A stretch of 64,000 nucleotides of DNA from Timema cristinae (lineage: Eukaryota > Arthropoda > Insecta > Phasmatodea > Timematidae), in NCBI GenBank assembly GCA_039000515.1, contig JBCFYV010000274.1, forward strand, positions 62,001-126,000, in the 5' to 3' direction. The translations under genes and the position numbers were made by a program. Under the pieces are notes generated by a model. It saw nothing but the letters and a program-made list of their open reading frames with translations. It was not told the origin of the DNA and did not search any database. Position 1 is the first letter of the stretch; each line of letters starts with the position of its first letter. Below are positions 22,676 through 34,879 of the stretch, piece after piece.

Positions 22676-24640
22676 CTAAATAATTAATGCTTTAGCGTTT
22701 CTTTTCTTCAGCAACAAAATCAAGTGACCATCATATCCGTCTATGTCGTGCCTCAGTTCTTCCTTTAGATGAGGATTGTTTTTCTGATAGAACCTCTTGC
22801 ATCTGAAGGTATTTAGGTGCAAAATTACTCTGGATGTCTGTTTAAGCTTTGGAATTGAGATGGGTTTTCCCGCTGTCTGGCCAGAGCTGCCACACAAAGT
22901 TTTGGCAAAAGATATGCTCTTGCCAAAGGATGGGCGAACCTAATTGTTTCTTAAGTAAGCGTACTTGTTGGCCCGGTCCCCATTAGAAGGTGCTGCTCAT
23001 GTAAAGTGAATGGGTTCATGGCTCAACAACACAAATTTCTCGTGTTTTTAGCCAATTTACTGGGTTGTTTATAATGTCTTTCTTTCTGTTTGTGATACTT
23101 GCTGTCAAGCTTTGTTGTTCTACAAAGAGTCAATCTTTTCCATTCTAATAAACATGAGTTTTTTTTTCCTACAGAATAACATGGTTCTATATAGTGTCAA
23201 TCCAGGCATGTACATGCGCTGTTGATAGTCTTCAAGGCACATTCTATAGTCTCAAAATACTGAAATCATTGGGCAAAAAACTTGTGTCCAGAGATGAGAC
23301 AAAACTAATAGTTATTTTCTTAATAGAGGCTATGTAGCTACATTATAGCCTTTAGCATTAAGATCATTTTTTTTATTTCTCGGGTTTTCGACCTCCGCAC
23401 GAGTCAGACCAAACAATCAACTCCTCCGTTTCTTCCATGAAAATTGATATCAACATGTTTTTAGGAAGGCATGAGCCCTATTTCTTGTGGCGCTCTTTAC
23501 CCGCCTCTCTTCAAGCCAAAGGTAACAAAAACTATTTTATCTTTTCACTGGACCCAGAATGGACACCTCAGTTATAGAGCCAATAAAACTCGTTTGTAGA
23601 AACACAATGTTGTGGTCGAAATTTTGGGGATGAGGCAGGTTCTTCTGCATATCAAAGGTGAGGTACTTCTAGAACAGGGATTTCTATTTGCTTTCCTCAA
23701 ATCATCTTTCATCAAATCTTGTTGCTAATTTGCTTCCTTTGGTGTCTTACATGCTTTCTTCCGCTCAGCTTGGATATCACCTTTAGCACTTGTTTTTGTT
23801 GCCGCTAAACGAATCACACTGTTGCAGGTGTCTTTCTGTTAGGTGGTTTTCTTTTCAAGTTATAAACTGCTGTAAAATACTTTTTATATGTTGAAAACGA
23901 AACAGGCTTACTGTAACTCCTGTCTTCTATCACAAGCGTACATCACTGAATGGGTGGAGTCATAGGGCAATATTCCTTTTCAGTCTTGGATGCGCGTGAA
24001 TAATGTGATTTGTATTGGGTACTTGTTAATGTGGTCCAACAAATTGAGTTCTTGCTGTGATGTTATTTTGTTTCCGTTCCTCCAGTATTTTCCCCTGTTG
24101 TCTTTAATAACTATCTTTTCCCAAGTGTTAGTCATTTTAGATATGCATCAACTCTGCATGATGAAAAATTCCTCAAGTTTGCAAAAAAATTATTTGCACA
24201 CAGCTAAAAGTTGCCCAATTGATATACTCTAGATATTTTCTTTTATAGAATCTTTCTTCCTTTTCCTACCATTGGATTTACAGTCACCATACTGCCTATA
24301 TACAATGCCATTTGCCTAATATGAGTCCAAATTCCAAAAATATTTGAAACTCGTTCTCTCTCTCTTGCTCCATCACCACTACTTTTTCATTACACCTGCA
24401 TTTTACAGTTTAAAAATCTCTGGGTTCCACCCTTTCGCCTGACGGTGCAATTTATGTACTCTTGCTGTGTTGTTGGACAAAATTGTCTTCCTAGACTCTC
24501 TCTGCTGATGAGATATTGTATTGGCTTAGGGTCTTTCCAGTTGAGATTGAATTCTCCTAATTCGGCAAGGTTGATGGGAATACTATGTTTGTTAGTCATT
24601 GTCTAGTTCATCTTGCTATTATACATGCTCTTCTGAAAGG
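22676..24640 (-). pseudogene. decayed member of arthropod WSDSCGG family, possible DDE transposase
   Basis: On minus the order is: ELGEFNLNWKDPKP with a Cys-containing stretch (24599-24400); a Lys/Ala-rich segment ATKTSAKGDIQAERKKA (about 23815-23750); YLTFDMQKNLPHP (Asp codon 23654-23652) followed by FYKRVL; RAPQEIG (about 23500); LIVWSDSCGG (Asp codon 23405-23403) followed by IKMILMLKAIM; ISGHKFF (about 23290); and ETIECALK (Glu codon 23244-23242). The piece ends with PHLKEELRHDIDG and a stop at 22676. I recognise this motif order from a multi-copy, functionally uncharacterised arthropod protein family (I believe Pfam DUF7869, from memory). The frame is broken many times. The D, D and E residues could form an RNase-H-fold triad; that is my inference. 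Confidence 0.6.
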
Positions 24641-26760
24641 TCTAAGAGTAATTTACCATATGGGAAATGTTGAGAGTCTAGCGGATGTCATCTTAGAGAT
24701 CTGTATGGAGCAGTAACGCATTCTTCTAATTATGGGTGCTGTTTGACGCCAGAGTCAGCTTCTCTCTTCACCCCGCTCGAACTGTTTGAAGGCCAGTCAG
24801 TAGTATCCCTCCCTCTATTATGGCGAGGTGCTATCTTCGAGGGTAAGGCATACCCTAACATCAAGAGATTTGTGCTGAGTGTCAGCATCTTCTAATATTT
24901 GATGTTATTTGAGGTCAGGCATCTTCTACCAAAGAGAACTGTTTGTAACTAGCCCACTCTGTATGGAGAGTCTTAGATATGAAAGCATCCAAGTTTCTCA
25001 CTTAACTTATGAGGATGATATTTTGTCCTCTCTATTCCTAATTTATCGGGCCAATATCTAGTTCTTGCCTTTGTGTATTAATTGTTGTGTTTGTTGATGA
25101 TGGAACTGTGTGTAAGTGTTTGTCTTGAATTATTGGCTGCAGATCAGAAATACCTTAGCGTATCCACTAAAATCATGGGGCCCGATTTGTGAAGTTGGAC
25201 GAAGTCAAACGCAACAAGTGTACAAAAGATTCACAATTTTGATGGCAAAAGTCATGCAATCAATTTTTTTTGAGGTTTTGGTGAAGACAGTTCCACTAAC
25301 GTACTCAATGTGTTGATTACAGAAAACAAACTCCAAAAACCCATCAGTTAATAAATGGGTGCCCCACTGTCATTTCCATCCTGTAAAAATACTAATAAAG
25401 CTTGCTGCTTAGATAGGCATTGAAAGATATTGTTTGAGGCTATAACATGTATGTTATATATTAAATATATCTTTTAATTCTATTAGTTTTAAAATAATCT
25501 GGGGCGATTTACAATACATTAACAAATTTATTACTTAGTATTTTTAATCTAAATTTATGTAAAACATCATCCTAAATATGGTATAAAAATTTGCATAGCT
25601 TGTCGCTGTGGTGTTAAAGGGCCTCTGGTGCCAAAGAGATTCTGATTAGAGTGGTTTTTTCACTTTAATGATTTTCCTCCTCTTTCTACTTGTATAATTT
25701 GATTTCCTCACGCCTTTACTTATAACTAATGATAATATTAAAGGTGTTATTAACATTTTTGCACAAATGATCAATTAATATATAAAAATACTATAGAACG
25801 GGCAATAAAGCTATCCTAAGCTAAAAAAAAACTTATTCAATTTAAATAATTCATATACAAGTTTGTAAATAAGGTCATAACATGTTTGATGTATTTAATA
25901 GTGTAAAAAATATTTTAGAAATTTTCTGGGTAAAATTAATCGTGATAGTTGTCAAACAATAAGCCTATATTGTTATACCTGTGATTTTATGTATATATGC
26001 AAAAGATTTGTTAGTTGTAGCTTGTATGGTGAGTTATATTATGTTATTAGAACTAACAATAATTCGCATATGATGTACAACGCAAATAGTTTGTATACCA
26101 AAGGTTGAATTGCAACGTATATCAATTACTAAATTATTTAATGTATTAGTTTAATCTTAACTATAAGATAAGATAGATTACAACTATGTATGTTCAAATT
26201 GAAATTAGCATAGTTAGATCTATAATGTTTATATGAGTAAATCTTACATTTCATTATATATGATAGATGTTTATTAATGTTTCTAATTCTAAATATAATT
26301 TTTGTTTGTAAACAAAGAGTTTTAGTCAATGGAAAAACTAACCCTGAAAACGCGTGGACCACGCTTTCGGCATTAACTGGATTTTCTTTTTCTTATGTAA
26401 TTCTAAATTTTTATACTCGCTAACAGGGCATTTTAAAATTTTATAAAAAACCACATTATGGCTTTTTTTTTTTTCAAAAAGTCTTGATAACATTGATGGA
26501 CAAATATGTATATTACAAAAAAGAGAAAGATTTATTTTTGCTTTACAAATATAGTGTAAGATTGATGTAAATACTCCACAAACTTGTTACACTTAGACTG
26601 TAAACAAGAAGGTGTGGTACTTGGTCTCTTGATGTAAAACTCTGGAAAATTAGCATTGATGAGTACAAACACAAATGTGGGGACTTGGTCTTTTGATGCA
26701 TAACAAAAAAGCAAGCCTAGAGAAAAAAAAGAAAAAAAACGTCTTCCAGTGGTTAATGTA
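24641..26760. other. mostly non-coding; upstream flank of WSDSCGG relic
   Basis: 24641-25100 is less AT-rich and may hold the 5' part of the relic on minus, without recognisable motifs. 25440-26520 is AT-rich. 26535-26714 is open on minus (KDQVPTFVFVLINANF then PEFYIKRPSTTPSC) and contains the phrase ACTTGGTCTYTTGATG twice. It could be a fragment of an unknown gene, but nothing supports an identity. Confidence 0.35.
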
Positions 26761-26764
26761 GACC

Positions 26765-27060
26765 ATCAGGCTGGTTAGGTTCGGGGTTTAGGTTTGTGGG
26801 TTCCGGTGGGGTTGGGGTTTAGGAAGTTTGGTGTATTATTTGTGGTCGGGTGGTTATTGAGTGGCACGGGTTATTGGGGGTGGTGGTGTGGTTGGTGATG
26901 GTGGGGGTGGGGTTTTGGAGAAATGTGGTTTTACGAGGTTTTTAGGTTAGTGGTTAGGTGTTACGAGCGGTGTTGTGCGGCTTGGGTTGGTTTTAGGGTG
27001 GTTATATTTGCGTGTTATGGTTGGCGTTGGTTAGGTTCTACAACCCGTTATGGGGTTTAT
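26765..27060. repeat. G/T-skewed low-complexity block
   Basis: About 300 bases are composed almost wholly of G and T on the plus strand, with G-runs and phrases such as GGTTAGG, GGGGTTTAGG and GGTTTTTAGG. The flanks are AT-rich and unskewed. The arthropod telomere repeat TTAGG appears only as scattered degenerate matches, not in register. The block has potential for G-quadruplex or R-loop structure. The open frame on plus through this region is a by-product of the skew. Confidence 0.8.
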
Positions 27061-27419
27061 ATGTTGGTGGTGGTTAGTCTATTACTAATTTATCATGCTA
27101 GAAAGAGTAACGGCGATAGAAGAGTAAATAGTTTATTTTTTTTTTCATGTTGTTTAAACCTTTGGCTACCAAGATTGGCATCCAGATCGTGCATTTTTTT
27201 AAAGGGCGTTGTGTCTGTTGATGCATAACGCGATACATGAATCCTAAGACACTCGGTGACTATTTTATTTAATATGTGAAGCTTATAAAAATATTGGTAT
27301 TATTTGATTGGAGTATTTTTTTTATCTACACGTGTTACCTGCTTCAGGTATAGGCATTTATGATATTTATATTAGTGGTAAAGAAAGAAGAGGAAAGGAG
27401 GAAGAGGTAAGCATTTTAA
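27061..27419. other. intergenic, no gene seen
   Basis: Unique-looking AT-rich sequence, with no supported feature. Confidence 0.35.
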
Positions 27420-27605
27420 TTCAACCTACTCGCATTTGCGTGAGAAGGAGAGTGGGAATAATGGTTTACTTAAAGAAATGCCATCGGTAGACCCGACTGG
27501 GATTAGGGGTCGGGATTCGAACCTCGATCATGTTCATCAGCGAAGCCAATTTTAAGATGTCTTACACGAGATTGACACTTTAGACCGTTCGGTCTCTGAA
27601 TCAGG
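27420..27605 (-). mobile_element. tRNA-derived SINE (copy e)
   Basis: On minus, box A is GACCGAACGGTCTAAAGTG (plus 27576-27594) and box B is a near-consensus GGTTCGAATCCC (plus 27512-27523). The body has GTCGGGTCTACCG and CTCACGCAAATGCGAG, matching the copies at 4389, 4797 and 17731. The tail is not recognisable. Its box B is the best preserved of the set. Confidence 0.7.
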
Positions 27606-29014
27606 GCGAGTCATTGATGAAATTAAATTTGCATAAATATTCATACAATTTTTTATTTATTTTTTAATACTCATTACTAAAACACAAATGGACATATTTG
27701 GCACACTAGACTAGTTTCAAGTTAAGTAGTCATAAAGTGGATAACATTGGTCGAAAGATTGTTTAGCCCTCCTTGGACTAAACCGTGCTGTTATTACAAT
27801 ATAGGAGTACACTACATGTGTATAATTTATCTGAATTGAAAGCTACTAATAGCCTGTAGAAGAATTAACTATTAAATTACAAAAATACTAGCCTTCTTGA
27901 ATATGATATGTTTAGAATATACCTTCAAAATCATTTTGGTAGTTAGCTTAAAGTTTACTTAGGTATTGACTCAAAAGTGGTAGTGGTACGCTAATGCAAT
28001 TAAATAACATCTTGATTTACTTGAATACTTATAGCTCCTAATATAATAAGTTTTTAACAGACCCTATAATGAGCGTAATAATTTATGACAACCTTGTATA
28101 CTAAGAAATTAATATTAGTTTACTTCTAAATTACTATTATTTAGAGGGCCAATACCCTTGTGCCCAACACCAAGTCACCCCATTAAGAGTTACCTAAACT
28201 ATTATGGTTACTTTAGTGTGAACCTTGTCCTAAAAAATATTCTTGTAAAAAGTTGTGTAATGTTATATTATGTTAGTCATAATTTGAATATAAAGACTCA
28301 AGTTATGTTTCCCCTTCACTCTTGTCACTAAGTTAATGTTTCAGGAATTAGCACCAGCGTTGCAACTGCATGATCTGTATACTAAACTTGTCTAAAATTT
28401 CACCCTTTGTACAATTATGCGATCTCTTATTGGAATATTGCACCAAAAAGTGAAATAGTATTCTGGGCTCTCTTCAGTATAATGTAACAATATATGATTA
28501 TTGATTAATTCCTTATTAATGTATCAAAAAAAAAGTGTGCGTATTGAAAAATAAATTTGAGATTATGATGATGTAACTTGACATAATTTTAATTGGAATT
28601 TGTTACTCTCATCTGATTTCTCAGCTCGGCGATACACCCAATGCCGCCCTTCTATGTGGGGTTGAAAATTAATTGTTATGTGTGTTTGCGATTAATGGTT
28701 GAATATATGATAAATTGCGGAGTATATAGCGCTTGTATTGCCTATTGTGCAGTAAGCAACCCCACTTTCTTTTAAGAAGCATTATAATTTCAAAAGAGTA
28801 ACAAAAGTAAATAATATACCAAAATAAGATTTTGGTCAAAAATATTTCACATAATAGTGATATTGTGAGGCTTAAGCCATTTCTTCCGCTACTAAAATTA
28901 AAAACTTACTATTTTGTTAAACATGGAAACTTTTTTATATGTTGTTAGAGGAGAATCTCAAATACCTTTCGAATTTTTTTCTATTTTTTATATATAGATA
29001 TATATATATAGATA

Positions 29015-29047
<33 letters not shown>

Positions 29048-30160
29048 TCACATCTTCCAATTCTCGGGGTGAGCTTCCAATCAATACAAAGATTGCTAGA
29101 GAAAATAAGAACGTCACATTGACCATGGCTATTTTTATATTTTAGAATTATGTTAATAGGTGTCAAATATAATTAATAGTATAAACATATATTAATTTGT
29201 TTATGAAATAACAAGTTTTGTAGAGATTATATGGGTCATTCTAGAAAAAAGGGATATTTTTTTTGGAATTGAAAATTTTCGTTAAATTTTAACACTATGC
29301 TTATTCCAGTTTAGAAATAATAATAATGTTGTTTCAAAATATTATTCTGATTTTGATATTGAAAATACTCATAGGGTCACTATCTTTTTCAACCTTTACA
29401 TGTTTTATATAAAAAAACATGTAAACGAGGAACACATCACATGTAAATAAGAGAAACCAATCTGGAGACGTAGATACCTTTTGAATAGTACAGGCAGTAG
29501 TATTGTAATGATGGTGGATGGGAGTTGGAGTATTAAACCAATTCTGGCATATTTGTAATTCAATTTTTAAATATTATTTATGTTTAAAAAAAACTAAAAT
29601 TATTACATTAACTAGTAATAGCTAAAGATATTGATTTTTGGAAATTGTGTTTTTAATTATGTGGAACACCTGTGCTGGCCCCGTTTGTGTATAGTTGGAG
29701 GGCTTAGAACAATATCACTCTATCTATGGACAGAATTATCCTCTTTTCAGGGAAAACAAAACTTTTCTCCGACATAATTTTTCAAGAAAGGGACACAGTG
29801 AATTTTACTTGTGGGTCCCACAGACTGTATAACAGCAATGTAATGGCGTTAGATTTTTCCCATTAAACTTCCACTACCACAAAGTTTTTCCATTCAACTA
29901 CTTTATTATTTGTTGGCTTCTTTAGCCTCAGATTTGAGTATATTTCATACATAAAGTTTGTGTGATTTTGCATGTACAAAATTGCTAAGGAATCATACTT
30001 TTCGAGCTTGATTTTTAAAAAATTTTAAGATCTCTGGTCCCTAGATTTAGCGGGACTCAAGCGCGCGCGCACTACACCCTTCCTTTTATCACTATAGATT
30101 TTATTTTCATAAAAAAATCATGACTTAAAAGACAATATCTCAGGTTTTCCTATATTAAAA
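27606..30160. other. AT-rich intergenic with a microsatellite
   Basis: No gene is supported. A compound (TA)n-(CA)n microsatellite lies at 28990-29048. A (CG)n stretch, GCGCGCGCGC, occurs at 30061-30070. The open frames at 28935-29166 on both strands only reflect the microsatellite. Confidence 0.45.
28990..29048. repeat. compound (TA)n-(CA)n microsatellite
   Basis: Runs of TA/GATA are followed by ATATACACACACACACA. It is simple sequence. Confidence 0.9.
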
Positions 30161-30538
30161 TACATTTTTAATGTATATTTATTCCTATATCCCGTAAGAA
30201 TTTCGGAAAATCCTGAAAATAGTTATTAGGATTATAATTACCTACTTACATGCCAAATTTGAAGTCTCTAATAATTATAGTTACGGAAATAAGGCAACTT
30301 CAAAGTGAAAATATAAACCCTTTTTTATTCCCAATCCCGTGGAAATTTCGAAAAATCCGGCCATATTCCTTGTCTAAATAATAAAGGGAACCTCTGCGCA
30401 AAATTTCAGTTTTAAATTAGTCCAAGGGTTTTGGGGCTGGGCGTTGATGAGTCAATAAGTGAGTCAGGACTTTATATATATATAATATATATATATATAT
30501 ATAAATAATAATAATATATTTTATATATATATATATTA

Positions 30539-30572
<34 letters not shown>

Positions 30573-30575
30573 ATT
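30160..30575. repeat. internal repeat units ending in (TA)n
   Basis: Two related units are seen: TATCCCGTAAGAATTTCGGA (from about 30188) with a CCAAATTTGAAGTCTCTA segment at 30253-30270, and AATCCCGTGGAAATTTCGAA (from about 30332) with a CAAAATTTCAGTTTTAAATT segment at about 30399-30418. After GTTGATGAGTCAATAAGTGA and GTCAGGAC, the sequence passes into about 100 bases of TA-rich microsatellite (30472-30570). Tandem units of this type with a TA tail recur in arthropod repeats as I recall; the family is not assigned. Confidence 0.5.
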
Positions 30576-31309
30576 CCTCTTATCACAGGCTGAAACTTGA
30601 TAACTTTATGTCGAGCTTTGTTAAAATAAACCAAAGATCCCAGGTTCGATATGTGTCCAGATATCATTTTAAACATTATTGAAATTTTATTGTTAGAGAG
30701 ATGCTCTACTAAAATGTAATATCATATAATCATAACACTTTGTTAGTTAGTTGTTAATCCTGATATGCTGAAGGGATATGTAAAGACTACATAAATCTGA
30801 TACGCTAGAAGCTCTCCTCTGCTGAACACAATCTGACCAGAGATCTTGTGTGCGTTTATAAATGTACTTTTGTGTGCGCCTTTCTAAAGTTCCTCCAGAT
30901 GTCATCAGCACTGAGGCAACCTTGACAATCGTAAAAGAACACATCCATTTTCAAGATTTATGCATGTTCACCCTGACCATTGCCCCCCTGCACTACCTTC
31001 AGCTCCTCATTCTTTTGGGTAGAGGCGCCCGTCTCCTCTGGCATCAAACCAATCCCATTAAGGGAAAAAGACGCCGTCACCCCTCTCAGCGCCGGGCTGG
31101 GTTTTCCCCCATTGGTCACCCTGACCACGCAACACTCTCAACACCTGAACAACACAATACAGAACAATTCAATGATTCAATGTGGCATAGTATAATTAAT
31201 ATTAGTACATAAACTACTGCTGGCTCGAGATATATGGAAGTGGTGGAGAATTGAAAAATACTTTCATCGAAGTTACTTTTTTATTAAAGTCAATTAAATT
31301 TAATATAAC
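30576..31309. other. no confident gene
   Basis: 30747-30944 is open on minus (TQKYIYKRTQDLWSDCVQQR) and 30980-31195 is GC-richer and open on plus and minus (minus reads KNEELKVVQGG). These could be fragments of a retrotransposon ORF. I do not recognise a domain and make no assignment. Confidence 0.3.
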
Positions 31310-31445
31310 AGTTTAACCTGCGGTATAGGGTTTAGAATATTTTCCATAGTATCCCTTGTCTGTCGTAAGAGGTGACTTAAAGGGGAAGTTTCTGTACAGG
31401 ACATACCAACCTTTTCCCTCCTCTTCCTTTTCCCTTCTCACCACT
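31310..31445 (+). mobile_element. 5'-end fragment of the non-LTR retrotransposon
   Basis: The sequence GGGTTTAGAATATTTTCCAT, then TATCCCTTGTCTGTCGTAAG and AGGTGACTTAAAGGGGAAG, then CAGGACATACC and a C/T-rich stretch, matches the 5' leader of copy C (minus 48235-48120) and copy B (plus 34880-35060). No ORF1 follows, so it is a fragment or an internally deleted copy. Confidence 0.6.
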
Positions 31446-31917
31446 ATTTCCTTACTTATATTAAAGAATTTCAAATCAAGGTATTTGTATTAAAGCCTCA
31501 ATCCTAGCTAATCTATTGGAAAAAAATAAACAGTTGCTTAAAAGGGACTCGAATAGTTTATAAAAAATGATAAGAAATACCGTGAGTTTCTACAGTCCAT
31601 GAAACATGAAAAAGGGACAAACGATTGTTTGACGTTGTTTTAAGAGACACTTTTCTCTATAGGTCATGGTGGCTATCACGGGATGGTTGCACCAAGTTAG
31701 TAAGAAGCAGAAAAACTCGGGCAAGACGTTGCTAAACTGTATTTAAAATTTTGCATTACCGTGTCAGAAGCGACTTTAGTCATAGAAAAGAAATTATTAA
31801 TTAAGTGATTTTTAAACGTGATGAATAGTCGCAGACAGTTGGATCTGATTGATAGTAAACAAATTGTAAAACATGGGTTTTTAAATGTATAGGGGTCTAC
31901 CAAGATCATTTAACAAG
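31446..31917. other. intergenic, no gene seen
   Basis: AT-rich sequence between two retrotransposon fragments. No feature is supported. Confidence 0.4.
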
Positions 31918-34180
31918 TTTGTTTATTATTATTATTATTTTTATTAATTATTATTATTATTATTATTAGTTTATAGGCCCTTGACACAGTGAGGTAATTA
32001 GGGCCTTGACCGATATTAACAACATATTATATCTCTTCCCTATGGGGATTTTATTTATTCCCCTTTGCAGAATATACAGGTGAAACACAATCAACAAAAC
32101 AAAATATGATATAAAAATAATAGTTCTCAATATGAAAAAACACCTATTTGAGACACCCCATTCAAGTGCTAAAATGGGCTATAAGTACAAATTGAGTGAT
32201 ACACCTGATAAACAAAACACCACAGGTGTAACACTCCAGAAGACAAAACAAAATTAAAATAAAATACGTTAAAATGACAAAACATGTTAAAATAATAATC
32301 CGTTAAAAAAGACAGAACAAAAAGTTAAAGTGTGTTAAAACGACAAAACAAACATATTAAAAATACTAAAATTTAAAAATATCTCAAGCTAAGAAAAAAT
32401 CCAGACGAGTCACTTTAGGAAAGTGACTCAAATGGCACTAAAAAGATTCACTTGGCGTAAAAAAATGGAGTAAGAAAATAACTCCTCCTACATTGTCGCA
32501 TAATAAAAAACGAAGGTCCCCCTTTAAAAAACAAGAGCCAGGCAAATAAGGGCATACTTACGATACTCCACCAAAAAGTGGTACACACTGGAGGTGAATC
32601 CCCTCTTAATGTAAAAACCGTGGGTTGGAAATGTATGCCCGACATGGAGTCCCCGTCATTATGACCGCCTCTCTTCTAGAAATTTTTGTATAGAAAGGGC
32701 CACCGCGACAAACCGTCCTGATGGACCGCAGCTTGTTCTGAGCTGGGTTGAAACCCACTGCTCGTGCCAGGGCTGTAAAACCCCACGCCGAACATAACCC
32801 TTTAATCTAAAAACATGACAGCCAGATTCACCTCAGGAGAGAGATGACTCCCCTCCTTGGCCACCTGGTTCACCAGTTCATTTCCGAAAGACCAGCGAAA
32901 CCAGAATCCAACAAAAGGGGAGCCGGGGGCTTAATTAATCAACTTTTAAAATTTGCTCATGTATCACCTGCACCAGCGATTCCAGGAGTAGAAAGTGGAC
33001 AATGCCAAAAAGGGACTCGTGGAATCCGTGCAGATGAGGACAGAACGGTAACACGAAAAAACAAAAAAAAAGATTTTAAAAAAACGTATAATTCAGCCGT
33101 ACAAACACTATATTCACCTGATAAACCAAATTTAAAATTGTTTCCCTCTACAACAAAGGTGCATTTCCCCAGAGGCTCCACACTTTGAACCCCCCTCGTT
33201 AAGGGCCCTCTCATATATAGCATTTGGTGTGGTCGTTTTAGGGAACTTGGCAAGGTCAAAATGGCATTGAGGTAGGCGTATCCTCCAGGGAGAAATCGAC
33301 CTGGGATGTGGGGATACCTTTGGCAGGACTATCCCACACGTGTCGAAACCGAAAAGCATCCGGATCCCAACCGGCCTTGTACTACCGCCATTTAGTTTCA
33401 TACAAGACACGGGTTTGGGGGATGAAACACAGGACGATAGGGAACATGCTGCGCCATGCAATGAAGTTTCGACAAGTAAATGGGCCCGAAGATAGGACCG
33501 CCGGTAAAAGAGAGGGCCTCACCAGCGTCGGCCCCAGATGCTGACGACTGGACTGGTACGAAAGGCACCAGTAGCCAGTCTAATGCCAAACATGGTGACA
33601 CTATCTAGCATCTTTAACGCCGAGGGGCAAACTGAGCCATACACAAAAATGCCGTAATCAAGTTTTTATCTCACCAAGGCTCTATAAGGAACCTTACAGT
33701 CCCTGAGAAAAGGTAAAAAAATGCTGTTCATTAAAATATTGGGGCTGGCTGTAATCCAAGGAGGTGGACGACCGTCATCTTGGTTGCTATAACGAGAGCC
33801 ACTACGCGATGCTCACAACCATACATTGCTTACAGAAGTTAAATTTTTGCCGTTCAGCCCGTGGGAGACTTGACGAACTGCAATAAATTGCGTAGTCATC
33901 CACGAAAAGGCATAAACGAACAACCAATAAAAACCGGAGGTTCCCCCGGAACCCCCGATTAAACAGGGTTTTTTTAAAATACCGACCGCCAGGTGGTGTC
34001 GTAAGCCTTTTTCCCAAAAATCAAAGAAGCAGCCAAGAGGTTTTTTTTAAAAGTGCACGAATTTTGTCTTAAGGTGTCCCCTGGATCGGTTACGGCGGAA
34101 AAAATTTGTTAACAATGTAATTGCGAGTTTTTTTAAATCTACACTTCTACCAATATTATAAAGAGGAAAATTTTTTTTTT
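31918..34180 (-). mobile_element. I-clade-like non-LTR retrotransposon copy A (3' part)
   Basis: The element's 3' end is at 31918: on minus, GGTCAAGGCCCTAATTACCT and TGTGTCAAGGGCCTATAAAC lead into (TAA)n at 31968-31918. The body matches copy C from about 42437 to 44400 in order and orientation. On minus, the RNase H block SGEYSVCTAELYVFLKS (33140-33080) shows the TAEL motif, and ALSTPGIAGAGDT-like text follows. Further in, RT text is recognisable to about 34180 (GGATCGGTTACGGCGGAAAA region). Sequence quality falls beyond about 33600. The 5' half (endonuclease, ORF1) is missing or unreadable. Confidence 0.7.
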
Positions 34181-34879
34181 AAATGGATAAACTAAAAAAA
34201 CTACTGGACCTTTTTTTAAAAATTTCTTTTCCCAATATAAAGCTACATTTCGCGAGAAAACATGGGGCAGATTTTTATTTAAAAATTTTTAATTTTTTCC
34301 CCAAAAAAAATGTCGATAGTATAATATTAGTCGGGGAAAAAAAAAATTGTTGAAGGGAAAGGGGGGTTGGGTGAAGGGGGTTTGGGGGTTGGATTAGGAA
34401 AGAGAAAAAATGTAGGAGAGGAAGAAAAAAAAAAAAATTAAAAAAAAAAAGGGGGAAACGAGGGGATAAATGAAATGGGGGAAGCAAAAAATTTTAATTT
34501 GATTTTAACAATTTTTTTGATTGGTGAATACAAAATTCCTTTCGTGTGAGCAAAAAAAATTTATGGGGGATGAAAAAAATAGAGGGAGGGGGCTATACAT
34601 GATGGTACAAGTTTTTTAAAAAAAAAGGGGTTGTTATTTTATGTACGCCGTGAGAAGTTATACTTCTTTGGACTTTAAAAAATTTTTTTAAATTGCTGCA
34701 AAAATTAATTAAAAAAATAAAAAAAGAGGGAAAAAAAAAGGATAGTCAAAATCAATAAAGTTCATTTTAAACTTAAAAAATTTAAAAAAAAAAAATATTT
34801 TCTTACTTAAGTGTAAAAATTTTAAAAATAAATTCAAAAATTTAAATTAAGTTTTTTCATTTTTTAAATATTTATTCCC
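34181..34879. other. homopolymer-rich low-quality sequence
   Basis: Runs of A, T and G dominate. No element or gene can be followed through this stretch. It joins copy A (minus) to copy B (plus). Confidence 0.5.

Noticed and set aside
26765..27060. Interstitial telomere made of TTAGG repeats
   Set aside because: TTAGG occurs only sporadically and never in tandem register.
26923..27228. 101-residue frame (plus) with membrane-like composition
   Set aside because: The hydrophobic Val/Gly/Trp-rich text is a by-product of G/T skew (GTT, GGG, TGG codons).
28935..29166. Three overlapping small frames on both strands
   Set aside because: They all run through the TA/CA microsatellite and encode Tyr-Ile repeats.
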